Below are positions 11,703 to 23,985 of a stretch of 64,000 bases of DNA, one piece after another (the stretch's first letter is position 1; each line of letters begins with the position of its first letter). A program made the position numbers and the translations under genes. Under the pieces are notes generated by a model. That model was not told the DNA's origin. It saw nothing but the letters and a program-made list of their open reading frames with translations, and did no database searches. The stretch covers positions 1,800,501-1,864,500 of the forward strand of contig CM049404.1 in the NCBI GenBank assembly GCA_026929865.2, given 5' to 3'. This DNA comes from Hyperoplus lanceolatus (lineage: Eukaryota > Chordata > Actinopteri > Uranoscopiformes > Ammodytidae).

Positions 11703-11897
11703 TGTCGTGTTATTCTTATAATAAGGCTCGTACAACAACGTAGTTGGAGTGTGTCTTTATTAAGCTTCTTCTCCAGCCGTCACCGTAACTTAGTGTGCGC
11801 ATGCACTGGACTCCAGCTAACCCCGCCCCCGGTACAGACGTCATCAGGTTGCTACAAAATAAAGGCATTCCTTACAGTATTATTCAATAATACCACA
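11703..11897 (-). repeat. 5' LTR of the minus-strand gypsy element
   Basis: 195 bp, TG...CA on the minus strand, about 99% identical to 7161-7355. It contains GCGCATGC and an ATAAAGA-type poly(A) region. Confidence 0.95.
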
Positions 11898-13082
11898 CTA
11901 ATAAGCTTATTAAGTTAAACAATCAAATAGAATATACAAAGAGTTCTATGTAGTTTAGGATATCTTTAACTACATTTGCATGAGTAGATTCTTCATCATA
12001 ACTCTGTTCCTTTTCTTCTCCATGGTTCTTTAAAGAGGACCTATGATGCTTTTTGACTTTTATGACCTATAAACGTTGTTATGATGATTCATAGTCATGC
12101 TTAACCATACTAAATTATCAAATAATGACTTACATGCATTTCGACATATTCCCTGCTGACCGTCTGGGGTGTCTGTGCAGAGCACTAAACACTATTCTAG
12201 CCAGTCGAGAAGTCACCTCTTCAAAGCGGTCTACCCTTTCATAATTTGTGACGTCGCATAAAACTTTGTGACGTCTCCACGCGGATGTTTCCATGTATGG
12301 TAATGCTGTCACTTCCCTGTTCGCGTCTGCCTCGCGCCCTTATAGGTCCATGCTCGCGCTTCCCGCCACTGAAAGTGTTCCGGAAGGAAGGTAACCAATC
12401 ACAACGGAGTGGGGTTTGCAGGAGGGGGGGAGGGGGAGGCGGAGATGGCCGAAGCACAGGCGGAGGGAGCCGAAGCACACACACTCAAGTGTTGACAGGA
12501 TGTGCTGGATCGCCAAAATAAGAGAAAGAGCTTCCCGAAAATCTACATAGTTTTTTGTGATGTGATTCGTGTCAGGTTGCTCTATAGCAGTGTAAAACAA
12601 GAAATTAAGACCAGAAAAGTAGCATAATAGGTCCTCTTTAACTACTGCAGGTGTAGGTCACATCGTCTGTCCTCCAGTGTCCTGGCTAGAGATGAGAGGT
12701 GCAGGCTCAATGTCGCATTAGCCCTCAACACTAGCATTCACTCTGGCATAGGCTGTCTGTAATGATGTAATACAGAGATATTCTTTTAGGGTATAATATA
12801 ATTCTCAATTCAGTGGCCATATTTTGTGTGATTGTCATCAAGGTAGCTAGCATGACCTGCTAAAAATAAACATTCGGTAGTAGGCTACTATGATAACACC
12901 GTTAGCTACGTTAGCTTCAAACACCGGGGCTGGGGCTAAATGTTAGCAACACACAAGTGAACTACACTGTAGTAGCATAACTAAAGCTAATGAGACAGTA
13001 AAATGTAATGTACAGCTAAGCTGATAAGTGACTTACATGATCGGCAATCAGCACGGGGTCGGTGAAGTCTGTAGTAAAGTAA
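11898..13082 (-). repeat. Right arm of the inverted duplication (outer part)
   Basis: Reverse complement of 5133-5700, interrupted by the TTAA MITE at 12034-12637. The inner part of the arm continues beyond the gypsy element at 7160-7034. The GATCAT|GTAAGT donor of the left arm is kept. The donor after AACAGAG is changed from GT to TT. Confidence 0.85.
12034..12637. mobile_element. TTAA-flanked MITE (piggyBac-like)
   Basis: The ends are AGAGGACCTATGATGCTTTT and, reverse complemented, AGAGGACCTATTATGCTACT. TTAA lies on both sides (12030-12033 and 12638-12641), and the left arm of the inverted duplication shows the empty site. A TTAA duplication is the piggyBac hallmark. No transposase is present in 604 bp. 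A partial relative lies at 45689-45847. Confidence 0.75.
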
Positions 13083-13447
13083 GGCAGCTCCAGCAGGCAT
13101 CAGCTAGACATAGCCGCTCTGCAAAGCCAGCAGCCTTCTAACCAAAGTTACTAAACTCTTCTTTGGAGAAATGGACGCTGGAAATGCTGGAATTGTTGTC
13201 AAAAACGTGGTCCACTGCAGCAAAACAACTCCACGGCAGTTTTAAAAATAATGCATTGACGTTGAGCTCATTCAGTCCTGCCATCTACCGTACCGTTCTG
13301 TGTCGGAAATGTGTTCATTTTTTAATGCAGTGCCACCTGAGGTCATTTGCATTACATCTTAATTTTGGACCTTGCCGCTTATGTGCAGAGATTTCTCCAG
13401 ATTCTCTAAATATGTATGGACTGTGTAACTGCCGCACATTGGCAGTT
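13083..13447. other. Unassigned sequence between inverted repeat and BEL element
   Basis: A 98-codon open frame at 13163-13459 shows no motif. I see no support for a gene. Confidence 0.3.
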
Positions 13448-14096
13448 TGTTTTAATTAGTAAAACTCCGATTTTTTGTTCCTACCTGTTACAATGTTATT
13501 GGGGCGGAACTAATTGCCGCTGGCATATGTTTCCGATACTGCACTTTAGGTGACGTACATTGCCAAACAACATGAAAGAAGCAGCACCCGTTTTTATAAG
13601 CTACAAGTTAAAATAAAGCTAAAAGCACAAGGAAGAAGAAAAAAACATAAAAAGACAAGAAAGAAGACTCCCTCCCTAAGTAGTCTAGCAGTGGACGAGT
13701 TCTCACTGTAGCTCCCAAGTAGTATCACGCGAGGCAGAGGTCTTTGTTAAAAACAGGGTTGGTTCAACCTGAAACGAAACCCTGTTTTTAACAAAGACCT
13801 CTGCCTCGCAGGGAGAACTCGACTGCTCTGCATGAGTAGCCGAGGAAGACGCAACCAGACGGCAGCGGCCATCTCCGTGCCGCATGTGTATCTTCTGCCA
13901 CCGTCAACGCAGCAACGCAAGAAGAGCAAGCCCACCGGACGGTTAAGGTGCACTTAGCGTGAACTTTGCTGCAACTAGTGTGCACTCAAGTGCTTTGCAC
14001 AAGAGACTGAAACTTTATTTTAAATTTCATACAAGAAGTTGACTTAATTAAAGTGCATTTATACTCGCATTGTGTTGATATTGAGATTGTGTATAT
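13448..14096 (+). repeat. BEL 5' LTR (right limit approximate)
   Basis: It starts TGTTTTAATTAG. The end is placed before TGGTGGTTACAC at 14097, a possible primer-binding site. A TTTATAA box lies near 13592 and AATAAA near 13613. An imperfect hairpin occupies 13707-13809. Confidence 0.6.
13707..13809. repeat. Hairpin in the 5' LTR
   Basis: The left arm (13707-13760) and right arm (about 13778-13809) are inverted copies around AGGTCTTTGTTAAAAACAGG. The right arm is shorter than in the 3' LTR and jumps to AGGGAGAACTCG, which itself mirrors text just left of the hairpin. Confidence 0.8.
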
Positions 14097-14428
14097 TGGT
14101 GGTTACACTGTAAAAATTATGTTCAACCAATAACACTAAATTAAGAGACAACTGTATTACTGTGAATTTAAATGTGTATTGCTGTTACTTAGCAAGTGGT
14201 TAAGGTGTCTGTAGCTTACCTTTGCAAGAGGCAATATATATTTGTGTTTATTTTCACTTTGAGTGATATAAGTTAAATACAGCTGTAAACAAATACCTCA
14301 AAAATATTGTAAGCTACCCTGAACCCAACTTTACTACTAAGCTAAAGATAATATTGGATTTAAACCAAACTAAAATAACCTACTAAAAAGCCCCTGAGAG
14401 TGATGAAGAAGGTGTCAGTGATGATGAC

Positions 14429-17189
14429 ATGAGGCAGCACCGCACAGAAGCACAACCACAAACTACCGAAGGCACCAAAGCTGATAACCCCACTAGCTCA
14501 CAAGAGCCACAAAGAGGCCAAAGAGTTCATAAATTGACGGAAAAGGGCCAAGCACTGCACAATGAGCAAGTAAGAAAGGTTGCACATCGATTCAGCCTGA
14601 GCTACGAGAAGTGGAAGACTATCATTAAGGACGCCAAAGGTACGTTGAGTGGTCAATGCTCAAACGACCTCCTGCATGAACACATCACTAAGGTCAGCAA
14701 TGCTTCAAATAATCGAAATGATGTTTATGAAGAGTTAAGACACATCAACATTCCAGACCAAGACACACGTCGCAGAGTAGACACCTGTGAAGCAGTAACA
14801 AAGAAGATAATCGAAACCGCAAGAGGTTATCTAAGAACTGAAAAGGGTGAATGTCAAGTGGATGAAGAACAAGCTGTTAAAGAAAGAGGATCTGTGAGCA
14901 AATCTGCAGCCGCAGATAGAATAAGCATTAAATCTCACCGCAGCAAGTCCTCCAAGTTCTCTGCCCAAAGCTCTCAATGCAGCTCAAAAAACAAGTCCAG
15001 ATGTTCAAGTCAGTCTTCTTCACAGAGGCAGTACGCTGCTGCTGAAGCTGCTGCCAATGAAGCCGAACTGCAAGTTCTGCTCGAAAAAGAACAACATATC
15101 GAAGAACTTGAAAAACTTGAAGCTGAAGAATCAGAGAGGAAGAAGGTTCTAGAGGTCAAGCGCAGGCAAATAGAGCGAATGGATACAATAATGAAGCTAA
15201 AGGCTGCCAAGGCACGACTGCAAGTATATGATCAGAATGAAGGCTCAGATGAAGAAATCGACGCGCTGCTCCATCAACATGTCCCGTTGAAGGAGGAAAA
15301 GAAGGAGGTCAAACAGGAAATTAACCTGTCAAAGTCCCACCCTCAGCCACAAGCTATGCCACGTCTGAACCAAGAAGGTACCACAGCCGCCCTCATGAAA
15401 GTGTTTGCAGACTCCATCAGTGCGAGTCGTCTTCCTATACCTGAACCATCAACATTCAACGGCGATCCACTCAGATTCAACGATTGGAAGGTTTCATTTA
15501 AGACACTGATTGACCAGAAAACCATACCGGGTGATGAGAGGATATATTACCTGCGAAGGTATGTGGGTGGAGTTGCAAAAAGGGCCATAGAGAGTTACTT
15601 CATTCTAGGCACAGAGTCCGCCTATCATGCAGCATGGACCATCTTAGAAGAGAGATATGGCAATCCATTCCTTATCGCCAAAGCCTTCAGAGACAAGATT
15701 GATTCATGGCCCAAGATCAGCTCAAAAGATAGCTTTGAACTTCAAGAATTTGCTGACTTCCTCCGCAGCTGTGAGGCCGCCATATCTCAGATTCAGAGTC
15801 TTGAGGTACTCAATGACTGCAACGAGAATCAGAAGATGCTTGCTAAACTTCCAGACTGGCTGACCTCAAGATGGAATAGGAAAGTCATGGAAGAGGAAGA
15901 ACAAAGTCGGAGGTTCCCAAGCTTCAGCCAATTCGTCAAGTACATCACATGTGAAGCAAAAATCGCATGCAACCCGATATCCTCCCTCCACGCTCTAAAA
16001 CCAAGTGAAAATGAGAAGAGCAAGGCTCCAAGGAACAGAAGTCCTAACGCAACGGTATCTGCAACAAACGATGAAACGGTCACAAGCTGTGTGTTCTGTG
16101 AGAAAGCAGGTCATAGTCTTCACAAATGTTATAAATTCATGGATGAAACCGTCTCTGACCGAGTCAAGTTTGTGCAAGAAAAGAGGTTGTGCTATGGCTG
16201 TCTAAAGTCTGGCCACCGCTCAAAGGACTGCGAAAACAGAATGACCTGCAAAACCTGTAAGAAAAAACACCCAACTTGCCTTCACGATAATCGCACCCAG
16301 GAAGGAAGGATGTTAACAAGGCCTGATGGAGTAAGAGACTGTGACAAGTCAAGGGAACACAATACTGAACACTCTCAACATATGGCAACAAGACCCTCAC
16401 ATGAGGCAACATCCAACAGAGTTATCCAGTATGTCAAAGACACTCATACGTCCACAATCATCCCAGTGTGGGTGTCCGCCACAAGTGAGCCTCGTCGTGA
16501 AGTTCTTGTGTATGCACTTCTAGATACACAGAGTGACACAACCTTTCTCCTGGAAGACACGGCAAAGGCTCTAGGTACGAAGAGCGAACCAGTTCAGCTA
16601 AAGCTCTCAACAATGGCTTCAAGAAACACTGTTGTGTCCTGTAGGAAACTGACTGGTCTGCAAGTAAGAGGAATGTATTCAGACAAGATAATCCCCCTGC
16701 CAGTGACCTATACAAGAGAATTCATACCTGCAAACAGAGATCATATTCCCTCACCAGAGACGGCAAATGCATGGCCACATCTCGAACACATTGCAGATAA
16801 GATAGCTCAGCACCAAAGCTGTGACGTAGGCTTGCTAATTGGCTACAACTGTCCTCAAGCACTCGTCCCAAGACAAGTGGTTTCTGGTGAAGAAAATCAG
16901 CCCTTTGCACTGAAAACGGACTTGGGCTGGAGTGTTGTTGGCTACGGCAATTTATGTCTCGATTATGGAGATGGGATTGGACTGAGTCACCAGGTCATCG
17001 TGAAGCAAATGCTACCAGGTAATCCACCCTTATCAAATCTCTCAAGCGAAGTGCGCTACGTCGGTAGAACACAGATCCAGGAAGTTGTCTCGCCTGCAGC
17101 TGTCATCAAGGTGCTGGAATCTGACTTTGTGGAAAGAGCTTCAGAGGACAGCAACATATCTCAAGAAGACCTCAGATTCCTGTCAAGGA
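14429..17189 (+). CDS. gag-pol: BEL/Pao polyprotein, N-terminal part (Gag, protease)
   Basis: Residues about 1-300 are charged and include an alanine/glutamate-rich coiled-coil-like stretch (about 195-275). A DUF1759-type Gag core follows (about 335-510, LPIPEPSTFNGDPLRFNDWK and later ILEERYGNPFLIAKAFRDKI). Next come cysteine/histidine knuckles (CVFCEKAGHSLHKC, CYGCLKSGHRSKDC, CKTCKKKHPTCLH), then an aspartic protease motif (LVYALLDTQSDTTFLL, with Q where many proteases have G). The frame is open for over 900 codons and is cut by the hAT element; a TAG in the hAT end stops it at 17204-17206. ATG 14429 is preceded by acidic in-frame codons, so the true start may lie slightly elsewhere. Gag would form cytoplasmic particles. 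Confidence 0.88.
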
Positions 17190-17620
17190 CAGTGTTAATT
17201 TCGTAGACTAAGACTATGACGAAAAATATTCGTCTACGAACCTTTTTCACGCACGAAAACTAAATAAAAACTAAATAAAAAGGCAGATGTGATGACGAAG
17301 ACTGAGACTAATTTAACTGACACTATAGTCTACGAATAGGAACTAGACGAAACTGTTAGGGCGGGACGAATGGAGAAGAGATCCAATCAGAACTACTCTT
17401 TTTGCGGGACAAGTTGGGAAGAAATCCAATCAGAGCTAATCTTTTGAGGGTATGTTGATCTCATTGGTTGATCTATGCGGAGGCAGCCATTTTAAAAAGC
17501 CGCGGCAAATGCACGCGGCAGCAGTTAAGAGGAGAACAAAGTATTGAAAGCAACACGACAACGTTTTGCGGTGCACCCGATCCGAGCCGAGGGCAACGGC
17601 ATTTCTTATGCACAACAGAC

Positions 17621-18159
17621 ATGTCAGGACTAGGGCGAAAAAGAAGAATTGACGTCTGGTCGCACTTCACATATGACAACAAGACCGCCTGTACAGCCTG
17701 TGGAGTAAAAATCACTGGGAAAAACACCACCAACTTGAAGCGACATTTACAGACGACTCATCAAGAAATACATGCGAAGGTAAGCATATAGGCTACGGTT
17801 ATTTTATCATATCAACAAGCGTGTTTCTGCTAAACTTGGAATACAATAGAAGCTAAAGGAATCCACCTCTGAACTGTATTGATAAGACTCTGAGTCGATT
17901 GTCTCGCTGAATTAATAGGAGTATTCAATATTCTAAAATTTAATGAAGTCTGTACTATAAGTAGATGGTGTGTGTGTGTGTGGGGGGGAGGGGGAGGAGG
18001 GGGGCGAGTGAGTGTGTGGGTGTGTGAGACGTGTGGGTGTGTGACGTGTGTGTGTCATTGTAGCCTAAGCAGTTATTGAACTTTTATTTTGTTAAATAAG
18101 CCCCTTGAACATTTCACACTGAGATGGCAGGTTTGTGAAGGCACAAGCCAGCTTAATAA

Positions 18160-18232
<73 letters not shown>

Positions 18233-20248
18233 AGAGAGGTCTGAGGAGATTGGGCAAGAAAGAAAAGAATCACAACTTGATTCCCCCTTTATTCACCCTC
18301 ACAGATACAGAAGAAGTCTGATTACAAAGATGACCATGGGCCAAGTGGAAATAAAACTAGCGCTGCTAGTGCAACCCAGCAGCAGGCCATCTCTACAGCT
18401 TTCCAAAGTTCTTCAAAATACAAAACTGAATCGAAGGAACAACATACCAAGGAGCAGGCCATAGCTACATGGATTGGACGCACAGGTTTACCAGTCACAA
18501 CAATTGAAGATGAGGACTTTGTGCTAATGATGGAGATAGTAGATAGGAGACTAACAGTTCCAAAGAAAACTAAAATGAGCAATTTGATTGAAACACAGTA
18601 TGAACACCAAAGACAAAAATTCAAAGAGAGACTCGCTGCTGCCCGAAAAGTATTGATTGGCCTTGACATGTGGACAAAAAAAAGGACTGACAGCCTCATT
18701 CCTTGCCATAAGCGCATGCTACTTTTGTGTTGAACAAAATAAACCTGCACACATATTGTTGGCCCTTGAGCAAGTAGCTCACCCACACACTGCACTGTCA
18801 ATTAAGGCATACGTGGATAAATGTATGCAGGAGTGGGCCATACCAAAGGAGAAGATCCTGACCGTAATAACGGACAATGGGAGTAACATGGTGGCAGCCT
18901 TTAAACACACAACAGCAGAAGAATCCAGCTCAGCCTCAGAGGACGACTCCCCTGGGTCCATGATTGAAAGTGACCCTGAATCTGTAACTGAAGACCAGCG
19001 GTGAGCCATGATTAGTTTATTCATTTACATGAAAATTACCGCATTACTGATTTTCCCCCTGACACATACATACAGTACACACACACACACACCAGCCACT
19101 GTATTAGGTTTATACTTATTTGGTTGTCTTTTCTTCTTGTTATTAGGTACCATCATGTGGACATGGAAATGGACCGGACACCGTGTGTGGTGCACACCAT
19201 ACAGCTTGTGGTCCACATGTTGCAGAAGGAGACAACTGTCAAAAGAGTCCTCGATAAGGCAAGGTCGGTGGTGAAGCTCTTTCGCAAGTCCTCAGTTGCG
19301 ACACAGAGGGTATTGGACCAGTGTGGTCTTATTGTTGTTAATGACTGCCCCACACGCTGGTCAAGCACATTCAGCATGGTCGCACGACTCCTCGCAATAA
19401 AAGATGCAGTCTGTCAAATCGCAAGTGACATGGGATGGGACAGTTTGCTTACCAGTGAGTGGCAAAAGCTTTCATCAATCCAAGACCTACTGCTGCCTTT
19501 TGCAGAACACACTAAAACCCTCCAGAGTGACACCACTTCTATGTCCCTGGTGGTTCCTGCCCTCTTTGATCTGCTGAGTCACTTAACTGACTTTGCAGAG
19601 AGCACTCGGTACAGAGACCTCGCCACTCTTGCAGAGAAAATGAGAGCAAATCTGAACCAACGTTTTGCTTGCTTCTTGGATTCAACTGATGAAAAGTTCT
19701 CACCGCTTGCAGCAGCTGCCTGCTTTGTCAACCCAAATGTCTGTGAAATCCTTGTTAATGTTGATGTGGCTGATGCAAATATTCAGGAACTGCTGAAACA
19801 GGCAGAGGACTATGTGGTCAACTGCACTTTCACACACACAAGACAGGAGGTGGACCAGTCTGAAGAAGATGCAGAAGAGGTGATTGAGGAACCAGAAGCA
19901 GCGCCATCCTCAAAGCAGCCCGTGTTTAGGTTCCTCTCAAAATGCCGCACCACACGGCCTAAACAGAAAACCTCCACAACCAGCATCAGGCAGCAGATCA
20001 TCAAATACAAGGAGGAACTGTCCCATCCCATCACTGAGGACACAGGAACAGACTTCTGGCTGGAAAGGAGTGACAGTTTCTATCACAGTTTAAAGCCACT
20101 TGCATTAGACTTGTTGGCTATGCCAGCTTCACAAGCTTTTGCAGAGAGGGTGTTTAGCGTCACAGGTGACCTCACAAGAGGACGGCGCAACAGAGGAAGG
20201 GTCACATTGGAGCGAAGTGCTTTCCTTAAAATGAACAGAGAGAAATAG
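17621..20248 (+). pseudogene. hAT transposase (ZBED type), three exons, one frameshift
   Basis: Exon 1 (17621-17779) encodes a BED zinc finger (VWSHFTYDNKTACTACGVKI...LKRHLQTTH) and ends at donor AAG|GTAAGC. Exon 2 (18305-19000) holds ATWIGRTGLPVTTIEDEDF and the start of the DDE core (GLDMWT, TVITDNGSNM), then donor GCG|GTGAGC. Exon 3 (19147-20248) has the CPTRWSST segment, an acidic linker and the C-terminal hATC dimerisation region (LALDLLAMPASQAFAERVFS), ending in a normal stop. The frame is continuous except in exon 2, where an A8 run (18676-18683) is off by one base relative to the frame that follows. Intron phases agree. Full length would be about 670 residues, normal for the family. 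The enzyme would act in the nucleus on the element ends. Confidence 0.85.
18161..18231. repeat. (TG)n microsatellite
   Basis: About 35 TG units in the first intron of the hAT transposase gene. A G-rich, GT-rich stretch lies nearby at 17968-18057. Confidence 0.95.
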
Positions 20249-20949
20249 AACTGTTGTGTTCACTGCTATTTACAGCATTTCCTGTAGCTGCACAACTTGA
20301 TATTGGTATTTGTTTTGTTTAATATGAGAGCAGAGGTTTTTTGTTCCATGCAAAAATGGCATTACAGCTTAGCATGTAATTCACTTGTTTTGAGTTGAGC
20401 TCATTGATACCTCTTTTTATTTATTAACAGAAGATTATTTAATTTTGTGTGCAATGACAATGCATATTTTCTTTTACATATTTTTTTCTTTTCATATCTC
20501 TGATTTTGCACACAATGCACTGTAACAGACGATAAAGAAGATGTGTACAGACTAGAGTTGTGTGCTTTTTTTAGTTTAATGTGATATTTACCTGTATTTT
20601 CAATGCTGAGAGATAAGGTTTTTTTATTTACTTGAAGATAAAGGAGGATTATTTGGTAGTTACAGCCAATACATATTTTATTTTAAGTTTGCACTATTTG
20701 CACTAATCTGTTCTGTTTATATCTTGTTGATTTTGCACAGAGTAGCAAGACATTGTAAGGCATTGTAGCCTAAGCAGTTATTTAACTTTTTTATTTTGTT
20801 AAAAATAAGCCCCTGAATTCAACAAATTTTACATCTCATGCATTAATGATGCACAAAGTCCACAGAAGATCAAACTGGAGATTGTTGCAATATTGAAGGA
20901 GGACAGTTCTGTAATGACATTAAGAATAAAATACATGTTGTATTACAAC
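20249..20949 (+). other. 3' region of the hAT element
   Basis: AT-rich, non-coding. It contains GATAAAG and AATAAAA signals (about 20530 and 20925). Nothing else recognised. Confidence 0.5.
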
Positions 20950-21628
20950 TAGGGCTGTCAAATTAACGCGTTAATTTCGATTAATTAATCACAGAAAAAT
21001 TAACGCGATTAAAAAAATTAACGCAGATTAATCGCACTTCTATAATGCCCTTTGACCCGGTGCAAAAGTGGTGCGTAGCTGCACCGAGCTGCACCTGAAG
21101 CAGACACAGCCCGCGCGGGTGAAAGGGAGAAAAGTAAAGAGAGAAGCAGGGGGCCGAGGGCTCTATAGACGGTTTAATAAGCATGAAGGTAGGAAGACAT
21201 CTTACTTTATTCTCCGCAGCCAGTGTCTGTGCATTATTGATTTAGTGGGTGCAACAATGTAGGCTAGGTTCAAAACAGTATCTCTCAATCTTTCTCCCCG
21301 TGTCTCAATTTTGTTTGCTAGCTGTCTCGTCGTCCGCGTAAACGTGTGTGTGTGTGTGTGCGTGTGTGTCTCTCAATATTTTTGCCTATGAGTACGACGA
21401 TGGTGAATGAATCGGCATACGCATCTGTGGCAGTGCAGCGCTGTCTGTTGTGGAGACAGAAGTTACGAGAGACGGAGAGAGAGCGAGAGAGAGAGAGAGA
21501 CTAGCAGGCTATACAGCTGTTTATAAACAGGTATAAAAGTGTCATAAAAGTATGCGATTAATTTAGATTAATTAATCACAGAGCCTGTAATTAATTAGAT
21601 TAATTTTTTTAATCGCTTGACAGCCCTA
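20950..21628. mobile_element. hAT MITE of the TAGGGCTGTCAA family
   Basis: The ends are TAGGGCTGTCAA and TTGACAGCCCTA. ATTACAAC precedes it (20942-20949), and the second copy of this 8-bp duplication is at 23748-23755, beyond the LINE that later inserted there. ATTAATTAATCAC-type palindromes fill both subterminal regions. Short GT and GA repeats lie inside. No coding capacity. Related fragments occur at 39968-40050 and 56534-56610. Confidence 0.9.
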
Positions 21629-21631
21629 ATT

Positions 21632-23744
21632 TTATTTATTTATTTATTTATTATTCTTTCGGACAATTCCACACAATACACAATTTTCTCTTGAAAATAT
21701 TCATACATCATACTTTGTGTTGTCCGAAGGGAGACGGAAGAAGCCAAAGGCTTATCAGGTACCGCCCCCATTTTCATCAAATTCGAATTCAGATACACAG
21801 TTACTGTTACAGAAAATAAAAATAAAACAAAAAACATTTTTTTTTTATATATAGCTATATATATATATATACATACATACATATATACACATATATATAT
21901 ACACATATATACACATACATACACATACATTTTTTTTTTTTTTTTTAAGAATCTGCAGTCCAATACACAATCAATTTTAATGTAATTGCTTCAGCTTTTA
22001 AGATCAGTTCAGCACAGTTCAGTTTCTCTGTGACAATGCCAAGTGTATAAAGTGTGAAGTGGCCTTGTATTTGGCCTGTTCCATTTCTTAACTGGTAGTC
22101 AAAACACTTCTGCAAAAGTATTCAAAAACAAGTCTGACAGCTGGCCTGTATTATTCTTTACAATATTGATATGTAAGTGACATTGACATTGTGCTCAGGT
22201 TATTAGTCTGTAATTTTCAATAATTTTTGAAACATAATTTGCTTTGAAATTGCGCAAACTGCAACTCCCTGTGACAACTTCATCAAGTCCATTCCACAGC
22301 TTAATACCCTTTATAGAAATCGAAAAGGATTTAAGTGTGGTCCTTATATTTTTCTCAGTGAATTTATCTTTTCTTCTTAAATCATGCAAAACTTCTCTGT
22401 CTTCAAACATTACTTGTAAACTGTTTGGAAGGCTTTTTTTTGAAGCCTTGTAAATAATTTGTACTGTGTGGTAATTTACCACATCACGTAATTTGAGAAT
22501 TCTACCTTCAATAAAAAAGTTATTAGTGTGTGCCCTGTAATTGGCTTGGTAAATAATTCGTATTGCTTTCTTTTGAAGAATCTCCAACGGGTGCAATGTA
22601 CCTTTGTAAGTGTTTCCCCATATTTCAGCACAGTAATGTGCAGATGTGGGGAAACTAAACTCCAGTATAATACAAGTAAGGCCTTTTGATTGAAACAATG
22701 TTGTGCTTTCCAAAGTATAGAAATACTCCTGGCTATTTTGCCCCTGAGATGGCTAACTTGTGGTTTCCAGCTTAATTTATCGTCAATTATTACCCCTAGG
22801 ACTTTGTGTTGCTTGACCCTTTGAATTTCAATCCCATTTACCTTGATTTTTACAGCGACATCTGATGCTCTCCTGCCAAACATCATGAATTTAGTTTTTT
22901 CTAAATTTAGTGATAACTTATTTCGGTTTAACCACTCATGTAACTTAGTCAATTCAATGTTTACGATCTCAACCATATTACTCAGATCTTTCCCCGAATA
23001 GAAGATGTTTGTGTCGTCAGCAAATAAAATTAACCTTAAGACTTTTGACACTTTACATATGTCATTTATATAAAGCAGGAATAATTTCGGCCCCAAGATT
23101 GACCCCTGAGGGACCCCACAAACAATATCTAAGCATGTCGATGTGAACTCCCCTAATTTCACAAATTGTTTCCTGTCATGTAAATAACTTCTGACCCAGT
23201 CATGTGCCAAACCTCGAATGCCATAATTCTCCAGTTTATTAAGAAGGATGTCATGATTAATAGTGTCGAATGCTTTTTTGAGGTCTAAGAAAATTCCTAT
23301 AGAGTACAATTTGTGATCAATAGCATTACTAATAATTTCTACCGATTCAGCCAAGGCCAGTGCGGTGGAATGATTCTTTCTAAAGCCGAATTGACTGTCA
23401 TACAGAAGTTGATGTTTAGTAATGAATTCATCAAGTCTATTGCTGAATAACTTTTCCAGAATTTTAGAAAATTGTGTTAAAAGTGAGACTGGTCTATAAT
23501 TAGTAAATGAATGTTCATCACCATTCTTATGTAATGGTATAACCTTTGCTACTTTCATGTTAGAAGGAAAAATGCCTGTTTGAAAAGATAGGTTAAAAAG
23601 GTGTGTTAACGGTTTAATAATAGTTTCTTGCACTGATTTGATTACTTTCATGTGAAACCCTAGTGCGTCTCTAGATGTCTTTGTTTTCATTCCAAGCAAT
23701 ATCTCCCTTATCTCGTTGGCCTCGACTGGCTTCAAAAACAAGGA
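21632..23744 (-). mobile_element. 5'-truncated L2/CR1-like LINE
   Basis: Minus-strand copy of the LINE at 32640-38695, beginning within ORF2 and ending in ATAA repeats. CTAATT on both sides (21626-21631 and 23745-23750) is a 6-bp target duplication. The insertion point lies inside the target duplication of the TAGGGCTGTCAA MITE. Confidence 0.9.
22195..23744 (-). pseudogene. LINE ORF2 fragment: reverse transcriptase C-terminal part
   Basis: It starts at the motif FLKPVEANEIREILLGMKTK and keeps the reverse transcriptase boxes (YRPVSLLTQFSK, QFGFRKNHSTALAL, VPQGSILGPKLFLLYINDI, LILFADDTNIFY) and the C-terminal domain. The endonuclease is missing through 5' truncation. Compared with the plus-strand copy, CTGCATTAC reads CTGCACATTAC (about 22633), a 2-base insertion that shifts the frame and splits the product into 421- and 172-codon frames. 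It cannot act by itself. Confidence 0.9.
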
Positions 23745-23985
23745 CTAATTACAACCGTTAAATCTGTCTGTATTGCGTATTTTGTATTGCAAACCCTTAT
23801 ACCTGACTAAGTCCACTGTAGATGTAGTCGACTAATATCTGCTAATATTTAGTCTACTAAGACTAGACTAAGACTAAAATATTTCAGATGACTAAAACTA
23901 AACTAAGACTAAATGGTGTGTTATTCAAAAGACTAAGACTAAGACTAAATCAGAATTTGCTGCCAAAATTAACACTGGTCAAGGA

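Larger units (their letters stand above)
7161..11897 (-). mobile_element. Ty3/gypsy LTR retrotransposon, complete structure
   Basis: Two 195-bp LTRs bound 4.7 kb that contain gag and pol on the minus strand. The direct flanks are CTAAT (7156-7160 and 11898-11902), a clean 5-bp target duplication. The LTRs differ at two positions that I can see (C/T in GTAGTCGGAG and G/T in GCACGGGAC), so the insertion is recent. It landed in the right arm of the 5.1-13.1 kb inverted duplication. One nonsense codon in reverse transcriptase is the only clear lesion. Confidence 0.95.
17190..23977 (+). mobile_element. hAT DNA transposon with nested insertions
   Basis: Ends CAGTGTTAATTT and AAATTAACACTG are exact 12-bp inverted repeats. 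GTCAAGGA flanks both sides (17182-17189 and 23978-23985), an 8-bp duplication as expected for hAT. Short GACTAAGACTA-type repeats crowd both ends, probably transposase-binding sites. A three-exon transposase gene lies at 17621-20248. Without the nested MITE and LINE the element is about 4 kb. Confidence 0.93.
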
